DNA of 64,000 nucleotides from DMER64 sp964554535 (GTDB lineage Bacteria; Bacteroidota; Bacteroidia; Bacteroidales; UBA932), in the NCBI GenBank assembly GCA_964554535.1, contig CAZKPB010000013.1:6851-70850 (forward strand), read 5' to 3'. Shown here in pieces: positions 8,121 to 17,146 of this stretch. Numbering within the stretch: position 1 is the first letter of the stretch; every line of letters begins with the position of its first letter. The notes below the pieces were generated by a model. It was given only the letters and a program-made list of their open reading frames with translations. It had not been told where the DNA came from and ran no database searches. The position numbers and the translations under genes were made by a program.

Positions 8121-11100
8121 AGAGCCAGTCCAGAAGGGCGGGGGTGATGTCTATGCGTGTGTTGCGTGACAACATAGTAACCGCCAGTTTGTGGGTGACA
8201 TCCCTCAAGTGAAATTTGGGCGATATTTTGCCCGGGTTTTCACGCAATACGGTCAACAGTTCTTGCCTGAATTCGTCGGTTATGTCTTCCACACTCAAGG
8301 TCAGTGTAAGAAACCGCAGCTTGTCTTTTGCATTGGACAACAGGGCTATGTTTGTCAGCCGCATTTCTTTTTCTCTGGGACCGCTCTGCTTCTGTACCTT
8401 CTCCCGGTCTTTTCCAAATAAGGGGCGTTCCTGAATGATGCAGGTCAGCAGCACGGCCTCGCCGTTGTTAAGGTAAGGCATGGCCTTTTCATAGTCGGTG
8501 CCAAATAACGTGAATTTATGGGCGGCGGTATAATCTTCCACCGTCATGCTGCCCCATTTGCGTCCGCTTTTGGCAATGGCCGATGTGGTGGCGGTAACAA
8601 GCCCCGCAAGGGTAACGGTTATGGGCTGCAGTACTTCTTTGGGCTTGGAGGCCTCAAACAAGTCCAGCGCCTGCCTGATGGTGTGCGTGGAAAAGCGGTT
8701 TATTTCAAAACGGTAAATATCCAGGGGATGGGCCGACAAATAAATGCCCACCATTTCTTTTTCCTTTGAGAGGAAATCTTCTTTGGATTCGGTCACGGCC
8801 GGCGGAGGTACGGGACGGCTGGCAGGAGCCAGCGAGGCGTTACCGTCTCCGAAGATGTTGGCCGTGGTACGGTTGCGGTCTTCTTGCACCATGGCTCCGT
8901 AACGCAGCAGACTATCCAGGAACAGTCCTTCTTTGCCGTAAGGAATAAAATACTGATAGCGACGAATATCGGTAAAGGAATCCAGCGCCCCGGCGTAAAT
9001 GAGGCTTTCCACCACTTTCCGGTTGCAGGTATTGGTGTTGAGGCGTTCCACAAAATCGTATACATCTTTGAAGGGTCCTTCTTCCCGCCGACTGGCTACA
9101 ATGCTTTCCACAGCCCCGTAGCCCACCCCTTTGATTCCGGCCATGGCAAAACGGATGTCTCCGGTGGCATTGACCGTAAAATCGTGTTCGGATTCATTGA
9201 CATCGGGCCCCAATACTTTGATGCCAATGCGTTTGCATTCGTCCATATATTTGGACACCTCGTCAATGTTATCCCGGTTCTTTGACAGGACGGCGGCCAT
9301 AAACTCGGCCGGATAATTGGCTTTGAGGTAGGCCGTCTGGTAGCTGAGCATGGCATAGCAGGTGGCGTGCGACTTGTTGAAGGCATACTGGGCAAAGGCT
9401 TTCCAGTCATTCCAGATTTTGTCCAGTTTCTTTTTCTCATACCCTTTGGCGGCACCGCCCTCCAGAAATTTGGCCTGCATTTTTTCCATTACGGCTATCT
9501 GCTTCTTTCCCATTGCCTTGCGCAGGGTGTCGGCCTCGCCTTTGGAAAAGCCGGCTATTTCCTGGGAGAGTTGCATCACCTGTTCCTGGTATACCGTGAC
9601 GCCGTAGGTGTCCTTAAGGTATTTCTCCATTACAGGCAGGTCGTAGGTGATTTCCTGACGGCCGTGCTTGCAGTCTACAAATTTGGGGATGTAGTCCATG
9701 GGCCCCGGGCGGTATAAAGCGGCCATGGCAATGATATCCTCTATACAGTTGGGACGCAGTTCGCGCAACCATTTGCGCATTCCGTCACTTTCAAACTGGA
9801 AGATGCCCATGGTGTCTCCGCGGGTAAACAACTGGTAGGTGGGCGCGTCATCCAGAGGCAGGGCATTGACATCCAAGTTCACACCGTGGTTTTCCTTGAT
9901 GTTGGTTACCGCGCTTTTCAGGATGCTTAGGGTTTTCAGTCCCAAAAAGTCCATTTTGAGCATACCCACCTGTTCAATGAGGGATCCTTCATATTGGGAT
10001 ACCAGCATATCCTCTCCCGTTTCCTTGTCTTTGGCCGTGGAAAGGGGAATATGGTCCGTGAGGGGGTCAGGGCCAATGATGACGGCGCACGCATGCACGC
10101 CGGTGTTGCGTACGGAGCCTTCCAGTTTGCGGGCGTAGTCTATGGTGGAACTGACCAGGGTGTCGGAAGCATTCAGGGCGTCCTGCAACTCGGGAACGTA
10201 TTTGAGTGAGTTGTCAATGGTGATTTTTTGCGGTTTGCCGTCTTTTTCCGGCAGGCGGTCCGGAATGAGTTTGGCCAGGCGGTCCGACTCGCTCAGCGGC
10301 AGCCGCTGGATGCGGGCCACGTCCTTTATGGCACTTTTGGCCGCCATGGTACCAAAGGTGACCACGTGCGACACATGGTCTTTGCCGTACTTCTGTTCCA
10401 CGTATTGCAACACCTGGCCTCGGCCCTCATCGGCAAAGTCAATGTCAATATCCGGAAGCGAGACGCGGTCGGGGTTGAGGAAACGCTCAAAAAGCAATCC
10501 GTAGCGCAGGGGGTCCACCAGGGTGATGTCCAGACAATAGGCCACCACACTTCCCGCGGCCGAGCCTCGGCCCGGACCTACCCAGACGCCCATTTGGCGC
10601 GAGGCGTGGATAAAGTCGCGCACAATGAGGAAGTAGTCGGGGAAGCCCATTCTGGCAATGGTGCCCAGTTCAAAGTCTATGCGTTCCCGGACTTCCGCGG
10701 TGATTTCCGGGTAGTTTTTGGCGGCGCCTTCATAGGTGAGGTGGCGCAGGTAGTCGTTGGAGTCCTTGAATTCCTGCGGAATGATAAAGTGAGGCAGGAT
10801 GGGCTTGCGGTTTATCTCAAAGGGGGTCACCTTGTCCGCTATCTCTTGTGTGTTTTCCACGGCGGCGGGGATGTCGGAAAACAGGGCCGCCATTTCTTCC
10901 GTGCTCTTGAGGTATTCCTGCTGGGTGTAGTGCAACCGATTGTCGTTGGTCACGTCCTCGTTGGTGTTGACGCAGATAAGGCGGTCGTGTGCGGGACCGT
11001 CCTCGGCATTGACAAAATGCACGTCGTTGGTGGCTATGACCTTTATGCCGTGTTTGGCCGCCAAGTCCAGAATGTGAGGCTCTATCTGCTTTTGGAGCCG

Positions 11101-11670
11101 ATACACTTCCTTGACCGAATCCAGCTCCAGGAGGGTTTTGTGCCGCTGCAGCTCCAGGTAGTAATCTTCTCCAAAAAGGTTTTTATACCACAATACCAGT
11201 TCTTCCGCCTGTTCCATACGGTCTGCCAGGAGCAGACGCGGCAATTCGCCGGCCAGACAGGCGCTTGAAGCTATCAGGTCCTGATGGTATTGCTCCAGCA
11301 GGGTATGGTCAATGCGCGGTTTGTAGTAGAAACCGTCTATCCAGGCTTGCGAAACCAGTTTGATGAGATTGTGGTAGCCCTGCTCGTTTTTGGCCAGCAA
11401 CACCAAATGGCAGGTGGTGGCGTCTTCCTTGTTTTTGCGCAAGAGGCGGCCTTCCGGGGCCACGTAGACTTCACAACCCACTATGGGTTTAACCTCGGGA
11501 AATTTCTTTGCCGTATCCAGAAACTCTTTTACACCAAACATATTTCCGTGGTCCGTGATGGCCAGGGCGCTCTGGCCGTTGGCAACCGCTTTTGCAAACA
11601 GTTGCTTGATGGGAGCGGCCCCGTCCAATACGGAATATTGGGTATGTACGTGTAAATGGGTAAACGGCAT
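8089..11670 (-). CDS. dnaE: DNA polymerase III alpha subunit
   Basis: Replicative DNA polymerase catalytic subunit, 1193 residues. The N-terminal PHP domain is clear (HLHVHTQYSVLDG at the start, AITDHGNMFG, GCEVYVAP). The polymerase core carries the catalytic aspartates in LPDIDIDFADEGR (about residue 405), preceded by GPGRGSAAGS. Further conserved segments are YRPGPMDYIPKFVDCKHG, VYQEQVMQLSQEIAGFS and FNKSHATCYAMLSYQTAYLK. A helix-hairpin-helix region (GIKGVGYGAVESIV) and an OB-fold (about 990-1070) follow. No intein interrupts it. The start at 11670 lies 8 nt after the gpmI stop, so both are probably cotranscribed. The 3' end overlaps the convergent hydrolase gene. Confidence 0.98.
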   Translation of the reverse strand: MPFTHLHVHTQYSVLDGAAPIKQLFAKAVANGQSALAITDHGNMFGVKEFLDTAKKFPEVKPIVGCEVYVAPEGRLLRKNKEDATTCHLVLLAKNEQGYHNLIKLVSQAWIDGFYYKPRIDHTLLEQYHQDLIASSACLAGELPRLLLADRMEQAEELVLWYKNLFGEDYYLELQRHKTLLELDSVKEVYRLQKQIEPHILDLAAKHGIKVIATNDVHFVNAEDGPAHDRLICVNTNEDVTNDNRLHYTQQEYLKSTEEMAALFSDIPAAVENTQEIADKVTPFEINRKPILPHFIIPQEFKDSNDYLRHLTYEGAAKNYPEITAEVRERIDFELGTIARMGFPDYFLIVRDFIHASRQMGVWVGPGRGSAAGSVVAYCLDITLVDPLRYGLLFERFLNPDRVSLPDIDIDFADEGRGQVLQYVEQKYGKDHVSHVVTFGTMAAKSAIKDVARIQRLPLSESDRLAKLIPDRLPEKDGKPQKITIDNSLKYVPELQDALNASDTLVSSTIDYARKLEGSVRNTGVHACAVIIGPDPLTDHIPLSTAKDKETGEDMLVSQYEGSLIEQVGMLKMDFLGLKTLSILKSAVTNIKENHGVNLDVNALPLDDAPTYQLFTRGDTMGIFQFESDGMRKWLRELRPNCIEDIIAMAALYRPGPMDYIPKFVDCKHGRQEITYDLPVMEKYLKDTYGVTVYQEQVMQLSQEIAGFSKGEADTLRKAMGKKQIAVMEKMQAKFLEGGAAKGYEKKKLDKIWNDWKAFAQYAFNKSHATCYAMLSYQTAYLKANYPAEFMAAVLSKNRDNIDEVSKYMDECKRIGIKVLGPDVNESEHDFTVNATGDIRFAMAGIKGVGYGAVESIVASRREEGPFKDVYDFVERLNTNTCNRKVVESLIYAGALDSFTDIRRYQYFIPYGKEGLFLDSLLRYGAMVQEDRNRTTANIFGDGNASLAPASRPVPPPAVTESKEDFLSKEKEMVGIYLSAHPLDIYRFEINRFSTHTIRQALDLFEASKPKEVLQPITVTLAGLVTATTSAIAKSGRKWGSMTVEDYTAAHKFTLFGTDYEKAMPYLNNGEAVLLTCIIQERPLFGKDREKVQKQSGPREKEMRLTNIALLSNAKDKLRFLTLTLSVEDITDEFRQELLTVLRENPGKISPKFHLRDVTHKLAVTMLSRNTRIDITPALLDWLSKKNIPYTTE

Positions 11671-11678
11671 ACGGGAAA

Positions 11679-13199
11679 TTATTTTATTAGTGATTGGCCG
11701 GTCATGGCTTGGGGCGCTTCCACGCCCATGAGATCCAGAATGGTGGGGGCAATGTCCGCCAGACGTCCGTCGTGAACGTGTTTTACGTCTTTGTCCACGA
11801 CAATGAACGGTACGCGGTTGAGCGAGTGGGCCGTGTTAGCGGAGCCGTCTTCATTCACCGCGTAGTCCGCGTTGCCGTGGTCTGCGGTGATGAGTACCGT
11901 CACGTTGTTTTTTTGAGCGGTTTTGACCACTTCACCCACCAGAGAGTCAATGGTGGTCACGGCCTTGCAGATGGCCTCGTATATACCGGTATGTCCCACC
12001 ATATCTCCGTTGGCGAAATTCAGCACAATGAGGTTGTATTTTTGGGATTCCAGGGCCTTGATGACGTTTTGAGCCACTTCCGGGGCACTCATTTCCGGTT
12101 TGAGGTCGTAGGTGGCCACTTTGGGCGAGGGGACCAGGCAGCGGTCTTCGTTGGGGAAGGCGGCTTCCCGTCCGCCGGAGAAGAAGAAGGTCACGTGGGC
12201 GTATTTTTCTGTCTCGGCAATGCGCAATTGTGTTTTTCCGGCCTGACTGACCACTTCTCCCAGAGTTAGAGGCACGTTTTCCTTGTCAAAGAGGATGTGT
12301 AGTCCCTGGAATTTATCGTCATAAGGGGTCAGGCAGCAGTAGTACAGGGGCAGGGTGTGCATATCCCGGTCCGGCATGTCCTGTTGGGTGAGTACGGTGG
12401 TGATTTCCCGGGCTCGGTCGTTGCGGAAGTTGAAGAAAATAAAGGCATCTTGGGGTTTAACGACGCCTACGGGTTGATCTTGGGCGTCCACGCAGACAAT
12501 GGGTTTGATGAATTCATCGGTGACCTCGTGTGCGTAGCTGTCCCGGATGCCTTCCACGGCGCTGTGCCAGTGGGCGCCAATGCCCTTTACGGCCAGGTCA
12601 TAACCTGTTTTTACGCGTTCCCAGCGTTTGTCGCGGTCCATGGTGTAGAAACGGCCAATCACGTCGGCAATCTTACCGGTGGTTTTGACCAGATGGTCTT
12701 CCAGCTCTTGTACAAAGCCCTCTCCGCTGTGCGGGTCGGTGTCGCGGCCGTCCATAAGGCAGTGCACGTATACTTTGGTTAATCCGTATTCTTTGGCAAG
12801 GTCCAGGAAGGCAAACAGGTGTTCCATGGAGGAATGTACGCCACCGTGGGATACCAGGCCCATGAAATGCAAAGCGTTTCCGGTGGATTTGGCGTATTCG
12901 TATACCGCTTTAACCTGAGGATTCTGTCCAAGGGATTTGTCGCGGCAGGCCCGGTTTATTTTCACCAGGTCCTGGTATACAATGCGGCCGCCGCCAATGT
13001 TCAGGTGGCCCACTTCGCTGTTGCCCATCTGTCCGTCGGGCAGGCCCACATCTTCTCCGCAAGCGGCCAGTGTGCTGTGAGGGTATTGAGAACGCAGGGC
13101 GTCAATATGAGGTTCTCCTGCGGTGTAGATGGCGTTGGAATGGTCGTGTTTACCTTCTCCCCAGCCGTCCAAAATCATTAATAAAACATTCTTGTTCAT
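11679..13199 (-). CDS. gpmI: 2,3-bisphosphoglycerate-independent phosphoglycerate mutase
   Basis: Cytosolic glycolytic enzyme interconverting 3- and 2-phosphoglycerate with two Mn ions. The 506 residues match family length. Visible motifs: metal-binding LMILDGWG at the N terminus, phosphoserine nucleophile in GQMGNSEVGHLNIGGGR (about 58-74), MDGRDTDP, VIGRFYTMDRDKRWERV, FFNFRNDRARE, NFANGDMVGHTG and the C-terminal ITADHGNAD with VPFIVV. It is transcribed leftward from a -7 element at 13245-13252 and is followed after 8 nt by dnaE. Confidence 0.98.
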   Translation of the reverse strand: MNKNVLLMILDGWGEGKHDHSNAIYTAGEPHIDALRSQYPHSTLAACGEDVGLPDGQMGNSEVGHLNIGGGRIVYQDLVKINRACRDKSLGQNPQVKAVYEYAKSTGNALHFMGLVSHGGVHSSMEHLFAFLDLAKEYGLTKVYVHCLMDGRDTDPHSGEGFVQELEDHLVKTTGKIADVIGRFYTMDRDKRWERVKTGYDLAVKGIGAHWHSAVEGIRDSYAHEVTDEFIKPIVCVDAQDQPVGVVKPQDAFIFFNFRNDRAREITTVLTQQDMPDRDMHTLPLYYCCLTPYDDKFQGLHILFDKENVPLTLGEVVSQAGKTQLRIAETEKYAHVTFFFSGGREAAFPNEDRCLVPSPKVATYDLKPEMSAPEVAQNVIKALESQKYNLIVLNFANGDMVGHTGIYEAICKAVTTIDSLVGEVVKTAQKNNVTVLITADHGNADYAVNEDGSANTAHSLNRVPFIVVDKDVKHVHDGRLADIAPTILDLMGVEAPQAMTGQSLIK

Positions 13200-13244
13200 A
13201 GGTAATTAAAAATTTGTGAGCCGTAACAACTTTTGGCTAGCGTG

Positions 13245-13252
13245 CAAAAGTA
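13245..13252 (-). promoter_or_regulatory. -7 promoter element for gpmI
   Basis: On the minus strand this reads TACTTTTG, matching TAnnTTTG, 45 nt upstream of the gpmI ATG. A short palindrome GTAAT-CAA-ATTAC (13250-13262) lies between this box and the divergent rnr box and could be an operator. Confidence 0.5.
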
Positions 13253-13266
13253 ATCAAATTACTGCG

Positions 13267-13274
13267 TACATTTG
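13267..13274 (+). promoter_or_regulatory. -7 promoter element for rnr
   Basis: TACATTTG, with only 8 nt between its final G and the rnr ATG, so the transcript would begin at or within a few nucleotides of the start codon. Confidence 0.6.
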
Positions 13275-13282
13275 CCACAATT

Positions 13283-15421
13283 ATGAGTAAAAGAAATCAT
13301 TCAAGCCGCAATGGCGGTAGCGGCCAAGGGGGCCGCACCAAAAGAAATTCCAACAGTTCCCGTTCTTCACGCAATGCAGGCGATTCGCGCGCCAATGGCC
13401 CAGGCGGCCGAGGCTCTCGCACGGGTCGCGCCGGCAGGGGCCGCTCAGCCGGAAAGGCATTGGAATACGTGGGAACCTTGAGTATGACCAGAGAAGGTTT
13501 TGCCTTTCTTACGGTAACCCCGCAAGAGGGACAAGACCCGGTGGAAGACATTTTTATCCCAGCCCGCAAATTGGGCGGGGCATTACATGGAGATACGGTA
13601 AAGGTGGCTTCGGTGCCGCGCAAAAGCAAGGACGGACACAAGGCCGAGGGAGAGGTTTTTGACATTCTGCAACGCTCCACGCGTCCTTACATAGGCATCC
13701 TGCAGGTGGTGGACCGTCAGGCCTACGTCATCACGGAATCCAAAAATATGCCTTATGACATATCTGTGGCCAAGGGCAAAACGGGCCGGGCCAAAAACGG
13801 AGAAAAAGTAGCCATTCTGGTTACCGGCTGGCTGCGGAAAGAGAACCTCCCCGAGGGTGAGGTGGTGGACGTGCTGGGCCTGCCCGGAGAAAACAATACG
13901 GAAATGCACGCCATTTTGGCCGAGTTCGGGTTGCCCTATCGTTTTGAACCGGAAGTGGAAAACGAGGCGGACGGCATCAGCGAAGTCATTTCTCCTGAAG
14001 AAATAAAGGCGCGCCGGGACTTCCGTCAAACCCCCACCTTTACCATTGACCCCGCGGACGCCAAGGACTTTGACGACGCGTTGTCCATCAAGCCGGTGAA
14101 GAAAGGCGTTTGGGAAGTGGGCGTGCATATTGCAGACGTCAGCTATTATGTGGATCCCCAATCCCTTACGGACGCCGCCGCGCTGGAACGGGGCAACTCG
14201 GTATACCTGGTGGACCGCACGGTACCCATGTTGCCCGAGAAACTCTCCAACAAACTCTGTTCGCTGCGTCCCCACGAAGACAAATTATGCTACAGCGCGG
14301 TCTTTGAGCTGGATGAAAAAGCCCGCATCAAGTCCCGCTGGTTTGGCCGCACGGTCATCTGCTCGGACTGTCGTATGGCCTATCCCGAGGCCCAGGCGGT
14401 ACTGGATGGAGTGGAAAATGTGGTCACCCGCGACAGCGGACCGGTTCCGGGCAACATACGCGACGGATTGCTGTTGCTGCATCGTCTGGCGGCTTTGCTG
14501 CGCAAAGACCGCTTTGCACAGGGAGCCATAGCCTTTGAACGGACCGAGGTGAAGGTGGAAGTGGATGAAAACGGCAAGCCCATTGCCGTGCGTCCACGCG
14601 AGATGCAGGAGTCCAACTGGCTGATAGAAGAATTTATGCTGCTGGCCAACCGCGAGGTGGCCACCTATATAGCCACCATGAAAAGCAAGGAAACCGGCAA
14701 GGCGCCCACTTTTGTGTACCGCGTGCACGAAGCTCCGTCAGAAGACAAGATGCAGGCCTTCCAAGATTTTCTCTACCACAGCGGCTACCAGATGCCCACC
14801 CCTAAAGACGCCAAAGATTATGCCGTCAAGTTGAATACCCTGCTGGAGGGGCTTAAGGACAAACCCGAGTCTTCGGGTATTGTGATGATGGCCCTACGCT
14901 CCATGGCAAGGGCGCATTATACCACACATAACGTGGGCCACTACGGGCTGGCGTTTGATGATTACACGCACTTTACCTCGCCCATACGGCGCTATTCGGA
15001 CCTTATGGTACACCGTCTGCTGACTTTGTACAAAGATGGCGGCAAATCGGTGGAAGAAGCCTCCTGCGAGGCCCGGTGTACCCACCTTTCCCAGCGCGAA
15101 CAACTGGCCACCGAGGCCGAGAGAGCCAGCGTCAAATACAAGATGGTGGAATTCATGCAGGACAAAGTGGGGCAGGAATTCAACGGCATTGTGTCGGGTC
15201 TTACCGAGTGGGGCATGTATGTCGAGCTGGATGATACACAGATAGAAGGAATGGTTTCTCTGCGCGACATGCAGGATGACTACTACCAATTTGACAAGGA
15301 GTCACATACTTTACAGGGGTCGCATACCGGCAAACGCTATCAGATGGGGCAGCGGGTACGCATCAGTGTGGCAAAGGCCAATCTTGAGCAGAAATTATTG
15401 GATTACAAATTAATATCATAA
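13283..15421 (+). CDS. rnr: Ribonuclease R (3'-5' exoribonuclease)
   Basis: Processive RNase II/RNB-family exonuclease that degrades structured RNA. The first 60 or so residues of 712 are a low-complexity Arg/Gly/Ser-rich tail, a probable RNA-binding extension. Cold-shock-like domains follow (about 60-215). The RNB catalytic block has the metal-binding aspartates in DPADAKDFDDALSI (about 252-265), then VGVHIADVSYYV, YLVDRTVPMLPEKLSN and HYGLAFDDYTHFTSPIRRYSDL. A C-terminal S1 domain (about 630-712, GIVSGLTEWGMYVEL) ends the protein. It is transcribed divergently from gpmI and followed after 7 nt by lemA. Confidence 0.97.
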   Translation: MSKRNHSSRNGGSGQGGRTKRNSNSSRSSRNAGDSRANGPGGRGSRTGRAGRGRSAGKALEYVGTLSMTREGFAFLTVTPQEGQDPVEDIFIPARKLGGALHGDTVKVASVPRKSKDGHKAEGEVFDILQRSTRPYIGILQVVDRQAYVITESKNMPYDISVAKGKTGRAKNGEKVAILVTGWLRKENLPEGEVVDVLGLPGENNTEMHAILAEFGLPYRFEPEVENEADGISEVISPEEIKARRDFRQTPTFTIDPADAKDFDDALSIKPVKKGVWEVGVHIADVSYYVDPQSLTDAAALERGNSVYLVDRTVPMLPEKLSNKLCSLRPHEDKLCYSAVFELDEKARIKSRWFGRTVICSDCRMAYPEAQAVLDGVENVVTRDSGPVPGNIRDGLLLLHRLAALLRKDRFAQGAIAFERTEVKVEVDENGKPIAVRPREMQESNWLIEEFMLLANREVATYIATMKSKETGKAPTFVYRVHEAPSEDKMQAFQDFLYHSGYQMPTPKDAKDYAVKLNTLLEGLKDKPESSGIVMMALRSMARAHYTTHNVGHYGLAFDDYTHFTSPIRRYSDLMVHRLLTLYKDGGKSVEEASCEARCTHLSQREQLATEAERASVKYKMVEFMQDKVGQEFNGIVSGLTEWGMYVELDDTQIEGMVSLRDMQDDYYQFDKESHTLQGSHTGKRYQMGQRVRISVAKANLEQKLLDYKLIS

Positions 15422-15428
15422 AGAACGT

Positions 15429-16016
15429 ATGAAAAAATCAACTATCTGGATTATTGCCATTGCTGTAATAGCATTGCTGGCACTCACGTACGTAAAGATT
15501 AACAACAAAATGGTCACCAAAGAGGAAGCCGCCGTCCAGGCGTGGTCCCAGGTGGAAAACGTGTACCAGCGCCGCGCCGACCTTATCCCCAATCTGGTTA
15601 AAACCGTACAGGGAGCGGCCGATTATGAACGGGGTACTTTGAATGACGTGGTGGAAGCCCGCGCGAAAGCCACTTCTATTACCATTGACCCCACTCAACT
15701 GACGGAAGAAAACATAGCGGCTTTTCAGGGCGCTCAGGACAACCTGACCCAGGCATTGGGCCGTTTGATGGTGGTAGTGGAACGCTATCCCGAGTTGAAG
15801 GCCAATCAGAATTTTCTGGAATTGCAGGCGCAACTGGAAGGTACGGAAAACCGCATAGCGGTGGAACGTCGGTCGTTCAACACCACTATTCAGGAGTACA
15901 ACACGTATATCCGTAAATTCCCCAATTCTTTAGTGGCCTCCATAGGCGGCTACCAGAAGAAGGCCTATTTCCAGGCGGCCGAAGGGGCCGAAAAAGCTCC
16001 CGAAGTACAGTTCTAG
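15429..16016 (+). CDS. lemA: LemA family membrane-anchored protein
   Basis: LemA family protein of 195 residues: one N-terminal TM segment (WIIAIAVIALLALTYV) with a short cytoplasmic start, then the helical LemA domain (VQAWSQVENVYQRRADLIPNL, RLMVVVERYPELKANQNF, LEGTENRIAVERRSFN, YNTYIRKFPNS). Family function is poorly defined; in other bacteria it is tied to envelope stress or sits near TPM-domain and HtpX-like proteins, neither of which is present here. It is translated 7 nt after rnr, so likely cotranscribed, and converges on the ThiL-like gene with a gap of only 9 bp. Confidence 0.92.
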   Translation: MKKSTIWIIAIAVIALLALTYVKINNKMVTKEEAAVQAWSQVENVYQRRADLIPNLVKTVQGAADYERGTLNDVVEARAKATSITIDPTQLTEENIAAFQGAQDNLTQALGRLMVVVERYPELKANQNFLELQAQLEGTENRIAVERRSFNTTIQEYNTYIRKFPNSLVASIGGYQKKAYFQAAEGAEKAPEVQF

Positions 16017-16025
16017 GCTTGAGCG

Positions 16026-17096
16026 TCAGGCGTTGCCCTTCATGCCCGGGGCTTCAATATGGAGCGACTGGCCCTGGGGGGTCACCAACACGCAACCGTC
16101 CTGTGCGTGGCAGATATGGCCAATCACATCTATGCTGTAGTCTTTGCTCAGTTGTTGATATTGTGACAGGGGCAGGGTAAACAGTATTTCAAAATCATCT
16201 CCCCCGTTGAGGGCGGCCACTATGGGATCTATCAGCTGGCCACCTTCCACGGGTTTTTCTTCATTTTCCTTGGCAAATTCAAAACATTGCCGGGCAATGG
16301 GTATTTTTTCCAGGAACAATTTGGCTCCGGTGCCCGATGCCTGGCAGATGGACAGTATGCCCTGGGCCAGTCCATTGTCCAGCAGGCACATGGAGGTGGG
16401 CAACAGGTCATCCTGACGCAGGTTGGCCAGCAGGGCCGAAGGTAACTCAGGCTTTAAATAACGTTCCAGAATGTATTCATAACCATCAAGTTTTGGCATG
16501 TCATCTTTTTCCGTACTTCCAGTGAACACCCGTTTTTCCCTTTCCAACAGTTGCAGCCCCATATAGGCGGCGCCCACATTGCCGCTCAGGCAAATCAGGT
16601 CGTTTTCCCGGGCACCGCTACGGCGGGTCAGGGTGCCCGGCTGTGCCTGTCCTACCGCGGTAAGGCACACGGAAAGTCCCGTAAAGGAAGATTTAACCTC
16701 AAGCGAGGACAAATCCACTCCGTAGCGCCCGCAGGCGGCCCGGATGCCGGTAAACAAATTATCCAGGTCGTCTACATAAAATCGTTGGGATACGCCCACT
16801 ACCGCCAGCAGCTGCAACGGCTGGGCGTTCATGGCCATAATACGGCCCATGGCCCCTACGGCGGCTTTGTATCCAACGAATTTCAGTGGGAAATACGTCA
16901 AATCAAAATCCACGCCTTCCATCATCAGTTGTTGGGCGGTGACGGTGAGCGGTTCTTGATAATATCCCACGGCGGCGTCGTCTCCAATACCCTGGAAAGT
17001 AGTGTCGTTTTGAGGTATGAATTGTGCGGCCAGGTGGTCGGCCAAAGGGAATTTCCCTAATTCGGACAGCGTTTTACGCGTTTCTTGTTTGCTCAT
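16026..17096 (-). CDS. ThiL/AIR-synthase-fold protein lacking catalytic aspartates (probable pseudoenzyme)
   Basis: Thiamine-monophosphate kinase homologue by overall sequence (GIGDDAAV near residue 40, MEGVDFDLTYFPLKFVGYKAA, GAAYMGLQLLEREKRVF, ALNGGDDFEILFT). Family motifs that bind Mg-ATP look broken. The expected TTD-x-LMEGVHF reads TAQQLMMEGVDF; the SDI-x-AM segment reads GRIMAM; the GGDTT segment reads SLEVKS; and DISDGL reads LLDNGL. With at least four metal/nucleotide sites lost, kinase activity is doubtful although the frame is intact over 356 residues. I place the start at the ATG at 17096, because the longer frame would begin inside the -7 element. It diverges from sufB across 50 bp. 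Confidence 0.8.
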   Translation of the reverse strand: MSKQETRKTLSELGKFPLADHLAAQFIPQNDTTFQGIGDDAAVGYYQEPLTVTAQQLMMEGVDFDLTYFPLKFVGYKAAVGAMGRIMAMNAQPLQLLAVVGVSQRFYVDDLDNLFTGIRAACGRYGVDLSSLEVKSSFTGLSVCLTAVGQAQPGTLTRRSGARENDLICLSGNVGAAYMGLQLLEREKRVFTGSTEKDDMPKLDGYEYILERYLKPELPSALLANLRQDDLLPTSMCLLDNGLAQGILSICQASGTGAKLFLEKIPIARQCFEFAKENEEKPVEGGQLIDPIVAALNGGDDFEILFTLPLSQYQQLSKDYSIDVIGHICHAQDGCVLVTPQGQSLHIEAPGMKGNA

Positions 17097-17105
17097 AATA
17101 TGAGC

Positions 17106-17140
17106 CAAAGATAAGAAATAAAGTAAAAAGAGTATCTTTG
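17106..17140. promoter_or_regulatory. Back-to-back -7 elements for the ThiL-like gene and sufB
   Basis: Two identical -7 boxes (TATCTTTG) form an inverted repeat 19 bp apart: minus strand at 17113-17106 and plus strand at 17133-17140. The minus box ends 9 nt before the ThiL-like ATG and the plus box 6 nt before the sufB ATG. Any upstream -33 contacts would overlap the opposing promoter, so initiation in one direction could exclude the other. Confidence 0.65.
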
Positions 17141-17146
17141 CCCCCT

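Noticed and set aside
8089..11670. Intein or split in dnaE
   Set aside because: The polymerase motifs run continuously with no Hint or homing-endonuclease insert.
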